DNA from: CAYINU01 sp964364855
GTDB lineage: Bacteria; Margulisbacteria; Marinamargulisbacteria; CAYINU01
NCBI GenBank assembly: GCA_964364855.1
Contig: CAYINU010000003.1
Span: forward strand, 1 to 57,342
Direction of reading: 5' to 3'
Length of the DNA: 57,342 bases
Part shown: positions 1-6,931 of the stretch, one piece after another
Numbering within the stretch: the stretch's first letter is position 1
Layout of the letters: every line of letters starts with the position of its first letter
Notes under the pieces: generated by a model
Seen by the model: only the letters and a program-made list of their open reading frames with translations
The model's database searches: none
What the model was told of the DNA's origin: nothing
Position numbers and translations under genes: made by a program

Positions 1-1
1 G

Positions 2-775
2 AATCCTATTTCGCCCGCGGACGCGCTCGTGGCAGATTCCGGCCAACGGTTCGATTATGTGCTGGCAAATCCGCCCTTTGGCAAAAAGAGCAGCATGACC
101 TTCACGAACGAGGAGGGGGAACAGGAAAAGGAAGACCTCACATACAACCGTCAGGATTTCTGGGCTACAACAGGCAACAAGCAACTTAATTTTGTTCAAC
201 ATATTGTCTCGATGCTTAAAACAACTGGAAAAGCCGCCGTTGTTGTGCCGGACAATGTGCTTTTCGAGGGCGGTGCTGGTGAAACCGTACGCAAAAAGCT
301 ATTGCAAAACACCGACTTACATACAATTTTAAGGCTCCCAACGGGGATTTTTTATGCCAATGGAGTAAAAGCAAATGTCTTGTTTTTCGATAGCCATCCG
401 GCATCCCCTGAACCCTGGACAAAAGAAGTATGGTATTACGACTACAGAACCAATGTTCACCACACACTCAAAAAGAAGACGATGACGCTCAATGATCTTC
501 AAGATTTTATTCAGTGCTACAACCCTGAAAACAGATTTGAAAGAAAAGAAACCTGGCATGAATCAGCAAACCCCGAAGGAAGATTTCGAAAGTTTAGTTA
601 TAAGGACATTGTTTCAAGAGACAAGACCAGTTTAGATATATTTTGGCTTAAGGATAAAAGCCTTTCAGATTTGGACAATTTGCCTGAACCTGACGAGCTA
701 GCCGAAGAGATTATCGAAAATATTGAATTTGGCCTTGAAAGTTTTCGCAATGTGCTTGTTTCACTGAAACATTAG
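2..775 (+). CDS. hsdM: Type I restriction-modification DNA methyltransferase subunit, C-terminal part (5' end outside window)
   Basis: The frame is open to the first base of the window, so only about 257 C-terminal residues are present. The visible part begins just before the NPPF catalytic motif of N6-adenine methyltransferases (visible residues 23-26, preceded by RFDYVLA). Next come the KLNFVQHIV-like helix and a VVVPDNVLFEGG segment typical of HsdM. HsdM methylates adenine with SAM in an M2S complex. No hsdS or hsdR follows on this strand: the next 240 bases hold two hairpins, and beyond them lie opposite-strand fragments. The remainder of the locus must be upstream or lost. The family call is firm; function of the system cannot be judged. 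Confidence 0.9.
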   Translation, partial: NPISPADALVADSGQRFDYVLANPPFGKKSSMTFTNEEGEQEKEDLTYNRQDFWATTGNKQLNFVQHIVSMLKTTGKAAVVVPDNVLFEGGAGETVRKKLLQNTDLHTILRLPTGIFYANGVKANVLFFDSHPASPEPWTKEVWYYDYRTNVHHTLKKKTMTLNDLQDFIQCYNPENRFERKETWHESANPEGRFRKFSYKDIVSRDKTSLDIFWLKDKSLSDLDNLPEPDELAEEIIENIEFGLESFRNVLVSLKH

Positions 776-870
776 ACACTGTCTTTGGCACTGCCCCCAA
801 AAAAATTGGCGTTGAGAGTGATCCCGCATTTTTAGATTTAAATGTTTAAAAATAAGGAGACATTTTCTCA

Positions 871-896
871 GCCCCGCCGGGTGGGGGCGGCGGGGC
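871..896. repeat. GC-rich hairpin, copy A of a covarying pair
   Basis: A perfect 9-bp stem, GCCCCGCCG (871-879) with CGGCGGGGC (888-896), encloses the 8-base loop GGTGGGGG (880-887). TCA precedes it and GG follows. Copy B lies 96 bases downstream with the same loop and a stem changed at two positions by compensatory substitutions. It could be a structured RNA element or a mobile palindromic repeat. There is no T-run, so it is not a standard terminator. Confidence 0.7.
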
Positions 897-966
897 GGTT
901 CGAAGTCATCTCATTCGAAATTAGATTCTTGGATTAAAGAATATCTTCAAGGAAGTGGGTAATTCA

Positions 967-992
967 GCCCGGCCAGGTGGGGGTGGCCGGGC
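967..992. repeat. GC-rich hairpin, copy B of a covarying pair
   Basis: A perfect 9-bp stem, GCCCGGCCA (967-975) with TGGCCGGGC (984-992), encloses the same loop GGTGGGGG (976-983) as copy A. Stem position 5 (C to G) and position 9 (G to A) differ from copy A, and in both cases the partner base changes too, so pairing is kept. TCA precedes and GG follows, as in copy A. The rest of 776-1015 holds no recognisable gene. Confidence 0.7.
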
Positions 993-1015
993 GGGCTAGT
1001 GTCGGAACAGGAAGT

Positions 1016-1144
1016 TTAAAGGTCTTGTTTGGCTTCTTCCAGTTGAGCTAATTCATGAAGTTTTTTCTTGAGGATCGCTTTATCGATGAGCTTGGTCTGG
1101 TATTCGGCAGCTTCACCAAAAGGCAACTCTTTCCAACTTTTCAC
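1016..1144 (-). CDS. Small ORF (42 aa), possibly a gene fragment
   Basis: A GTG-started reading frame of 42 codons overlaps the TAG stop of the KilA-N remnant by one base. The product is charged and probably helical, with FGEAAEYQTKLIDKAIL near the middle and a Lys/Glu-rich end. I do not recognise a family. The tight overlap suggests it once followed the KilA-N gene in an operon. It could equally be the surviving tail of a larger disrupted gene. Confidence 0.3.
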   Translation of the reverse strand: MKSWKELPFGEAAEYQTKLIDKAILKKKLHELAQLEEAKQDL

Positions 1145-1727
1145 TACTTCCCATCCCCCAAAATCCCCCGTTCCTTACTCGTCAAAATCGTCATCTGATG
1201 AATCGCCGTCTTATTCAGCCGTTCCAACCGCTCTTTTTGAGGCAATCCTTCCGAAATAAACAAGGCATTCAGGTTTTCAAGGTTGGATAAGCAAACCAGC
1301 TGGGTCACATCTGCATAATCTCGAATGTTTCCGGTTTTATCCGGGTTAGCGTCTCTCCATTGCGCGGCTGTCATGCCAAATAAGGCTACATTTAAAATAT
1401 CGGCTTCAGAGGCATAAATCAGAGATGTTTGTTTTGAGCTTAATTCTGGCGGAATAAGATGTTGCTTGATGAGGCAATCCAACGTTTGGCAGTTAAAACA
1501 AAGCTGTTTAACCCTGATTGATTTCTAATCCCATCGAATTCGATGGGATTAAATTTGGTGTTATTGAGCTGTTCCCATATTCCTAGAAATTCGATGGTGT
1601 TACGATTTCGGAACCAGTTTTGGATAATGTAATCGGTGCGTTCAGCATCTTTATAGCGTGCGATATCGGTTAAAGAAATATAATCATCGTCTCGAATAGA
1701 AATGATGTCCACTTTTTGGTCTTTCAC
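1144..1727 (-). pseudogene. KilA-N domain protein, broken by an internal out-of-frame deletion
   Basis: Two overlapping reading frames (1440-1727 and 1144-1482) carry the two ends of one protein. The first gives the N-terminal KilA-N part (ISIRDDDYISLTDIARYKD, then a NWFRNRNTIEFLGIWE segment, up to LTAKRWI). The second gives the C-terminal part (IKQHLIPPELSSKQTSLIYA, then NVALFGMTAAQWRDANP, then GNIRDYA). By memory of the family, about 75 residues that normally follow the tryptophan-isoleucine are absent, and the frame shifts at the junction near 1480. KilA-N/RhuM-type proteins are common passengers of type I restriction loci, which fits the hsdM fragment nearby. No function is expected from the broken copy. 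Confidence 0.75.
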
Positions 1728-1849
1728 CTATATCTTAGCCAAAATTAACCCCTACCTTATTTTGATAATTTAATTGCGGCATATTCGCCATAATTCATTT
1801 TATCCCAAAGGCCATTCGCCGCAATTTATGCGGTGAATATAGCCATTAT

Positions 1850-2161
1850 TCACCGCATTCTGATCACAACGTGTTGCTTTTGGATTTCGTCGTGGAAGCT
1901 ATCTGGCAGGACGGCCCAGTCTCGTGCGTCGATGAGGATGGGAATGTTGGAGTCTGATAGCGCCGCTTTAAAAGCGGCAAGTTGATCTATCGGAATCGGA
2001 CGTAGATCGGATGTGCGCAAGACGACATCCAAGTCACTGGCCTCATGGGCCCGGCCATTCACCCGTGATCCGTAGGCCCAGGCTGTCACGCCAGGTAAGT
2101 GAAGGCGCAATAGCCGACGCAGTTCTTTCAAATCTTGGTCTCGGATAAAGAGCTCAGACAT
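1850..2161 (-). CDS. mntA: MntA-type nucleotidyltransferase antitoxin
   Basis: 103 residues with the minimal nucleotidyltransferase signature: Gly31-Ser32 followed by Asp43-x-Asp45 (GSRVNGRAHEASDLDVV). In HepT/MntA modules this enzyme adds AMP to a tyrosine of the HepT RNase and so neutralises it. The start ATG overlaps the 3' end of the upstream hepT-like gene by 8 bases, so the two are translated together. Here the partner precedes the nucleotidyltransferase. The pairing with a gene carrying an intact RX4HXY motif makes the assignment solid; activity is inferred from the family. Confidence 0.85.
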   Translation of the reverse strand: MSELFIRDQDLKELRRLLRLHLPGVTAWAYGSRVNGRAHEASDLDVVLRTSDLRPIPIDQLAAFKAALSDSNIPILIDARDWAVLPDSFHDEIQKQHVVIRMR

Positions 2162-2573
2162 TTGAGCGTGACAAGAAAACGGTATTTAACGATTTTGCGT
2201 CTTGGATAAATTGGGGCAATAACACCAAAGTTTCCTCTGCAAAGCCGGCGCCATAATCATGGGCAGTATCATTGCGGTTGTCCCGATATGTAAGCCACCG
2301 TTCGGCTTGCTCAGTCGAAATTAAGCCATGCTTTGCTGCGTGACGAAACAGATCCTTGAAGGGCAGCTGATCGGCTTGCTTAGGTGTCGCAAAATAGGGA
2401 GCCATCACTTTTTTCAGCAGCTTTCCGGCTTGCTCAAGAATAATCTCAAATTCTTTCACACAGGCAGAGCGGTAAATGTCATATAAGGTGACGTCCCTCG
2501 GCGTTTCCTGCAACGCGTGATGAGCCTGTTCTAAGGCATGAATACAACGAACAAAAAAGGTGGTGTTAAGCAT
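2154..2573 (-). CDS. hepT: HepT-like RNase toxin / HI0074-type nucleotidyltransferase-binding protein
   Basis: 139 residues, mostly helical, with the HEPN active-site motif R100-NDTA-H105-D-Y107 (RX4HXY). Members bind and are AMPylated by the adjacent minimal nucleotidyltransferase; unmodified toxin cleaves RNA. I chose the ATG at 2571-2573 (MLNTTFF) because the HI0074-like homology begins there. The same frame runs open further upstream to 2816, but that stretch has no family character. The gene overlaps mntA by 8 bases. It resembles the HI0074 subfamily in length and in the TAHDY end of the motif. Confidence 0.85.
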   Translation of the reverse strand: MLNTTFFVRCIHALEQAHHALQETPRDVTLYDIYRSACVKEFEIILEQAGKLLKKVMAPYFATPKQADQLPFKDLFRHAAKHGLISTEQAERWLTYRDNRNDTAHDYGAGFAEETLVLLPQFIQDAKSLNTVFLSRSNV

Positions 2574-2858
2574 AGTCCAGTTTATTATGGATGATGTAGT
2601 GGTCAGTATACAACGGGGTAGGCTGCTGAAATTGATTCCCTCATTGACCACCGCATGGGATATGGGCGAGTTGTGTAATTCTAACTTTTTGGCCCCCGAC
2701 AGTCTGGCAAAACCACCTAAACCACCAAAGCCGATTTTCTCGCACCCTTGGCATGCTTTAGCCAGCGACCGTCCCCCCAAACAGGGTTGGGAAATCGTAA
2801 TGAAGAAAATAATCATCGCCGATCTGCAAAAAGCCTTCGACGAAGCATAGAAGTTTTC
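2574..2858. other. 285-base gap without a recognised gene
   Basis: This lies between the start of hepT and the stop of the erythromycin-esterase-like gene. Open frames exist on both strands (for example 2560-2850 plus), but they have low-complexity Lys/Pro-rich translations and no recognisable domain. The stretch must contain the hepT promoter. I see no clear terminator or repeat. Confidence 0.4.
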
Positions 2859-4166
2859 TTACACACCCCAAGGGAAGGTTTCTGGGACTTGATACCCGTT
2901 GGGCGCAATATGCATGGGATGCAAGGCCGCGGCGTTATGAATGTATAAAAACGCGTCATACCGTTGGGCAATACGGCTCGGCACGTAATTGTGCTGCTCA
3001 TGCTCGGGCCGGTAGACCACGCCGATGGCCCGGTGGGGAATCGGACGCGACAATACCTCGCGAAGTTCTGGCGGATCTAGAATCAGTAATTTGTCTTTGG
3101 GCGGTATCATACTCAGAATATGTTCCCAGCTCCCCTGCTGCCCCGGCGGAACCGGCATGACGCGCATGACGTCCTCCCATTCGCGTCCTGCAATGACGGA
3201 CCCCGCGTTGGACCCAAAACCAACCAGAACAACATGCTCGGGCCCAAACGCCTGCCTAGCCAGCTGACCCAGATTAGTCATCCCTTCTTCGGCCATGGAG
3301 GTGGCACTTGCATCACCAACATGGGTGTTATGAGCCCAGACGATAACCTTGGGGGGACTCGTCTCGGCCTGGAACTGCATGAGGCGGCTGAGGGTTTGGA
3401 GCATATGGGTATCCCGCAAGTTCCAAGATAAGGCTCCGCCGGCCAACATCGCGCGGTAATATTCCTCGGCATGTGCCGCAACAATGGCATTTTGTTCTGT
3501 GCTAAAGACATCTTCGTGGTTGGTATTGTAGCTGGCCTTTTGCTGCTGAATCAGCTTTAACAGATGCAATACCTGTTCTTTGCACGCTTCCGGGACCAGG
3601 TGCTGACTTCGTGCGTAGGATTGGCCTTCAAATTGTCCAAAATGTTCAAAGCATTCTGCGGCACGACGGACAAAACGGCTGGCCTGGGGATCCCGTTTGT
3701 CGACATAGCGCAAGATGGCCTCCAATGATTCGTACAAACTATAGATGTCCAGGCCATAAAACCCCACTTTTTGATCATGGATTTGATTGTAGCCTTTGAG
3801 CCAATTTACCAATGCCGCAATCTCCCAGTTTCCCCACATCCAGGTCGGCCACCGGTTAAATGCCGACAGGAGTTGATGCGTGTCCTGAGCCGATCCCGTA
3901 ACGTCCTTGATGTATTGGTTGATACGATAGCAATCGGGCCAATCGCCCTCAACGGCAATCAGATTAAATTGTTTTTCTAGGATCAACCTCTGGCTAATTT
4001 TGGCCCGCCAAATGTAGTACTCGTGAGTCCCGTGAGACGCCTCACCCAAACACACAATCTGGGCATTGCCGATCCGGTCCATGAGCGGATCCAAATCCGC
4101 CATGCTTTCCAGCGGAAAAACGTGTTTCTCTACTGTTTTGATGATGGCCTGACTGATCATAGTCAC
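2859..4166 (-). CDS. Erythromycin esterase-like protein
   Basis: 435 residues of the erythromycin esterase/succinoglycan-biosynthesis fold. Visible landmarks are GEASHGTHEYY (residues 41-51, with the conserved Glu and His residues), LIAVEGDWPD near residue 75, and VIVWAHNTHVGDAS around residue 275. Family members are hydrolases, some of which open macrolide lactones; most genomic copies have no known substrate. The GTG start at 4164-4166 overlaps the TGA of the upstream phosphoribosyltransferase gene (GTGA). The two domains are often fused or adjacent in other bacteria, so a joint function is likely. Resistance activity is not implied by the sequence alone. Confidence 0.85.
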   Translation of the reverse strand: MTMISQAIIKTVEKHVFPLESMADLDPLMDRIGNAQIVCLGEASHGTHEYYIWRAKISQRLILEKQFNLIAVEGDWPDCYRINQYIKDVTGSAQDTHQLLSAFNRWPTWMWGNWEIAALVNWLKGYNQIHDQKVGFYGLDIYSLYESLEAILRYVDKRDPQASRFVRRAAECFEHFGQFEGQSYARSQHLVPEACKEQVLHLLKLIQQQKASYNTNHEDVFSTEQNAIVAAHAEEYYRAMLAGGALSWNLRDTHMLQTLSRLMQFQAETSPPKVIVWAHNTHVGDASATSMAEEGMTNLGQLARQAFGPEHVVLVGFGSNAGSVIAGREWEDVMRVMPVPPGQQGSWEHILSMIPPKDKLLILDPPELREVLSRPIPHRAIGVVYRPEHEQHNYVPSRIAQRYDAFLYIHNAAALHPMHIAPNGYQVPETFPWGV

Positions 4167-4792
4167 CCTTCCCGATGCGCATCGGCCAACAGACGGATAA
4201 CGGTATCGTCAGTGGTTTCACCAAAGTCCTCGTAAAATTGACCCACACCTTGGAAATAGGGCGGTTTTTCTAAAATGACACAGTCATCGACTTCCGCACA
4301 GAGCGTCATTGCGGTATCCGGAGGAGCGACAGGAACGGCTAGGACAATCCGCTTCGGCTGGCGGCTCCTGAGGCCATGAAGCGCACCCAACATCGTTGCG
4401 CCGGTTGCGACACCGTCGTCCACAACGATGACCGTTCGGTCTTTAATCGGCACGCTGGGTTGCCCTTTCCCGTACTGCAGTCTGCGTCGGCGCATGGTTT
4501 TCATTTCGTCATGAACCACACTCTCCACATAAGCCTGATCCACGTCTGGACCTGCTGGATTTAAAAAGACTTGGCCATCTTCGGTTACGCAGCCAATCGC
4601 GTATTCCGCATAACCGGGGGCGCCGATCTTTCGGACCATTACGACGTCCAAATCACCTTCCAATACTTGGGCAATGCGGTGGGCCAAAACAACACCGCCC
4701 CTGGGTATACCGAGTACCAAAGGATGTTGCCCCCGATAGACCTCCAGGGCCCGGGCCAATTGATCCGCCGCATCTAATCGGTTTTTGAACAT
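4163..4792 (-). CDS. Phosphoribosyltransferase-family protein
   Basis: 209 residues starting at MFKNRLDAADQL. The PRPP-binding loop VIVVDDGVATGATM occupies residues 121-134, and the N-terminal part has LVLGIPRGGVVLA (residues 25-37) and MVRKIGAPGYAEYAIG, all typical of this poorly characterised branch. The frame is open 18 codons further upstream, but homology begins at Met-Phe-Lys. It overlaps the esterase-like gene by four bases. Family members bind a ribose-phosphate or diphosphate; the substrate here is unknown. Transcription diverges from the tetR gene across a short region containing an inverted repeat. Confidence 0.85.
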   Translation of the reverse strand: MFKNRLDAADQLARALEVYRGQHPLVLGIPRGGVVLAHRIAQVLEGDLDVVMVRKIGAPGYAEYAIGCVTEDGQVFLNPAGPDVDQAYVESVVHDEMKTMRRRRLQYGKGQPSVPIKDRTVIVVDDGVATGATMLGALHGLRSRQPKRIVLAVPVAPPDTAMTLCAEVDDCVILEKPPYFQGVGQFYEDFGETTDDTVIRLLADAHREG

Positions 4793-4842
4793 GGTACCTA
4801 TAATAGCAAATGCGCTGTCCCCTGCACTACGCCCCCTATTTA

Positions 4843-4858
4843 TCAAATAAATATTTGA
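4843..4858. promoter_or_regulatory. Inverted repeat, probable TetR-family operator
   Basis: TCAAATA (4843-4849) and TATTTGA (4852-4858) form a perfect 7-bp inverted repeat with a 2-base centre, in the divergent intergenic region 10 bases before the first possible tetR start. Position and symmetry fit autoregulation of the tetR-tolC-RND operon. No binding data can be read from sequence. Confidence 0.5.
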
Positions 4859-4867
4859 CTTTTTGAA

Positions 4868-5515
4868 ATGAGAATTTTAAACTGCGCTAGTATGGATGAC
4901 CACTCCACTCGCGCGCTGCTGCTGCAATCCGGTAAGCGTCTATTTTCGCTCAAAGGCTACGATGGCACGACCGTAAAAGATCTGGCTGACGAAGCTGGTG
5001 TCAATATCAGCTTGGTAAGTTATTACTTCGGTGGAAAAGAGGGGCTGTATCGGGCCTGTTTACAGGATTTCAGCGATTCTAGGTTACAATTGGCAAAACG
5101 GATCTTGACAGATCCCGAGTCCGTAGATGACCTTAAAGTAAGGCTATCCCTTTTTTTCCAAGAGATGATTCAGTTGTATGTCGACGAACCGGATCTGACC
5201 CGTCTGGTTCACTGTGCTAACGATTCTTCACAGTCTATAACAGACACTGTCGTACCCATGCTTTTCAAAATTTTTGACATGCAGCATACCTTTTTAAAAT
5301 TGGCACAAAATAAGGGGTTTATCGATCCCGCCGTTGATGTGCAAATCACCACTCGCCTTTGTTTCGGGATGCTTGCCCATGTGATCAAAACGGATCATCT
5401 GCAAGAAAAGCAGTTTGCGGTATCCATTCGCGATTCCAACTACAGAGAACGCGTGTTGGTGCAGCTGCGACTCCTGCTATTTGAGGGGATACTGCAAAAA
5501 AAGACCCACCCATAA
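4868..5515 (+). CDS. TetR/AcrR-family transcriptional regulator
   Basis: 215 residues from the first ATG. The N-terminal helix-turn-helix reads GYDGTTVKDLADEAGVNIS then LVSYYFGGKEGLYRA (about residues 30-62), the hallmark of TetR repressors. The C-terminal ligand-binding part resembles that of efflux-linked members. The start is uncertain: the ATG at 4892 (MDDHSTRALLL) matches where family homology begins, while 4868 gives eight extra residues; neither has a strong ribosome-binding site. The gene ends 7 bases before the tolC-like gene and presumably represses the tolC-RND pair through the nearby inverted repeat. Confidence 0.9.
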   Translation: MRILNCASMDDHSTRALLLQSGKRLFSLKGYDGTTVKDLADEAGVNISLVSYYFGGKEGLYRACLQDFSDSRLQLAKRILTDPESVDDLKVRLSLFFQEMIQLYVDEPDLTRLVHCANDSSQSITDTVVPMLFKIFDMQHTFLKLAQNKGFIDPAVDVQITTRLCFGMLAHVIKTDHLQEKQFAVSIRDSNYRERVLVQLRLLLFEGILQKKTHP

Positions 5516-5522
5516 GGAGAGT

Positions 5523-6929
5523 ATGATGAAACGCCAGCCTTTAGTCGCTTTATGGATTGCCCTTTCTTTTTCGTGCGTCTGCCACGCCGAGCTATTGTCC
5601 CTGGAGGGATATCTGGACCAGATTCGCCTCCAAAACCAAAACATTCAAGCTGCCCAAAAAAGCCAGGATGCGGCCCGGCTCCAGGCCAAACAAGCGGATC
5701 TGATGCTGGGGACATCGTTGTTTGCGAATGGCCAGGCGCTTAGTGACGCCAAGCCAAGCGTATTTTCTTCGATTTCGGGAAGTAAAACCGAGTCTGTGGG
5801 TACGTCAATCGGCGCTTCATTTTTAAATGAACAAGGCATTTCATCCCAACTTTCCTACAATCTTACCTACACCAATTTGGTCGGTGCGTCCGGCGTTGTG
5901 GACCCTTCTAACTTCTTCGAAAGCCGCATCGTCTTTGATGTAACAAAGCCACTGTTACGCAACGCAAACGGCACAGAGACACTGGCCTCTCAGCGGCTTG
6001 TTTCTGCCCAGTCTGACGCCCAAATTTTGACCGATGCGTATCGTATCACCTTGATTTTGGCTGATGCTGAGATGACTTATTGGCGATTGGCCTTGGCCAG
6101 AGAAGCGGTGGATGTCCAGCGCAAAAGCCTGGCCCGGTCGCAACGCATGGTCGAATGGGCCCAAACCCGTGTCAATCTGAGCCTGGCCGATCAGTCTGAC
6201 CTCCTGTTGGCACGCTCCGGTCAGCAAGTTCGCACCCTGGAATTACAGGCCGCAGTTGATGAGGAGGAAGCAGCCACACGAGCCTTTAATAGCCTGCGCG
6301 GCAGTAACGACCCCATTGTCAGCGACACCCTATCGGATCTCGGTGGCGTTTCAAAAATCCAAGTCACAAGCCCCAATGTAACGCGATCGGACCTTCAAGC
6401 TGCAGCCCTTCAACTCCAAATTTCCGAACTCAATTCCACCCTCGGCCTACAACGCATGACGGGAACCCTGAATTTGTTTGGTACCGTTGCATTAAATAGC
6501 AAAGATGAAAATCTGGGGGCTAATTTTGCCAACACATTTTCGTTGGCCAACCCCACGCTTTTGGTCGGCGTTCGCTACAATACCGCCACGGACGCGCGTG
6601 CCGTGGAGGCTGTGAGAACCGGCTTTAAAGAAGCCCAGAATGCCAGCAGGCTTGCCTATGAACGCAAGCAATTTGAAGTCGATTGGGAATGGAAGGACCT
6701 CCTACAAAAGTTGTCTGATGCCCGAAAACGGCTGGATATCGCCCAGCAGATCGAGTACCTGCAGCGAGACAAATGGCAATATGAAATGGAAAGGCATCAA
6801 CGTGGCCGGACGACGATTTTCCAGGTCATCACTTTTGAACAGGATTATGCCAATGCCCAATTTGCGCGGATCCGGGCACAGGCGGACATTTTGCGTATCG
6901 TCGCACAGCTCAACACGTTTAGGGGGTAA
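5523..6929 (+). CDS. TolC-family outer-membrane efflux protein
   Basis: 468 residues. An AAGGAG at 5513-5518 sits correctly before the ATG at 5523. A signal peptide is visible (MMKRQPLVALWIALSFSCVC, cleavage probably after CHA). The mature part is rich in Gln/Ala helices with two long coiled-coil stretches (about residues 180-270 and 385-460), separated by strand-like segments, as in the duplicated TolC fold. It would form the outer-membrane channel for the RND pump whose gene starts 3 bases downstream. No periplasmic adaptor gene lies in the operon. Confidence 0.85.
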   Translation: MMKRQPLVALWIALSFSCVCHAELLSLEGYLDQIRLQNQNIQAAQKSQDAARLQAKQADLMLGTSLFANGQALSDAKPSVFSSISGSKTESVGTSIGASFLNEQGISSQLSYNLTYTNLVGASGVVDPSNFFESRIVFDVTKPLLRNANGTETLASQRLVSAQSDAQILTDAYRITLILADAEMTYWRLALAREAVDVQRKSLARSQRMVEWAQTRVNLSLADQSDLLLARSGQQVRTLELQAAVDEEEAATRAFNSLRGSNDPIVSDTLSDLGGVSKIQVTSPNVTRSDLQAAALQLQISELNSTLGLQRMTGTLNLFGTVALNSKDENLGANFANTFSLANPTLLVGVRYNTATDARAVEAVRTGFKEAQNASRLAYERKQFEVDWEWKDLLQKLSDARKRLDIAQQIEYLQRDKWQYEMERHQRGRTTIFQVITFEQDYANAQFARIRAQADILRIVAQLNTFRG

Positions 6930-6931
6930 CT

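Noticed and set aside
893..910. GGTTCGAAGTC resembling a tRNA T-loop
   Set aside because: No matching T stem, anticodon arm or acceptor stem surrounds it; it is the flank of hairpin A.
866..998. Two hairpin repeats as a short CRISPR array
   Set aside because: Only two units, stems differ between them, the spacing is 96 bases and no cas gene is present.
2560..2850. Plus-strand open frame of 96 codons
   Set aside because: It begins inside hepT on the other strand, has low-complexity content and no domain; treated as chance.
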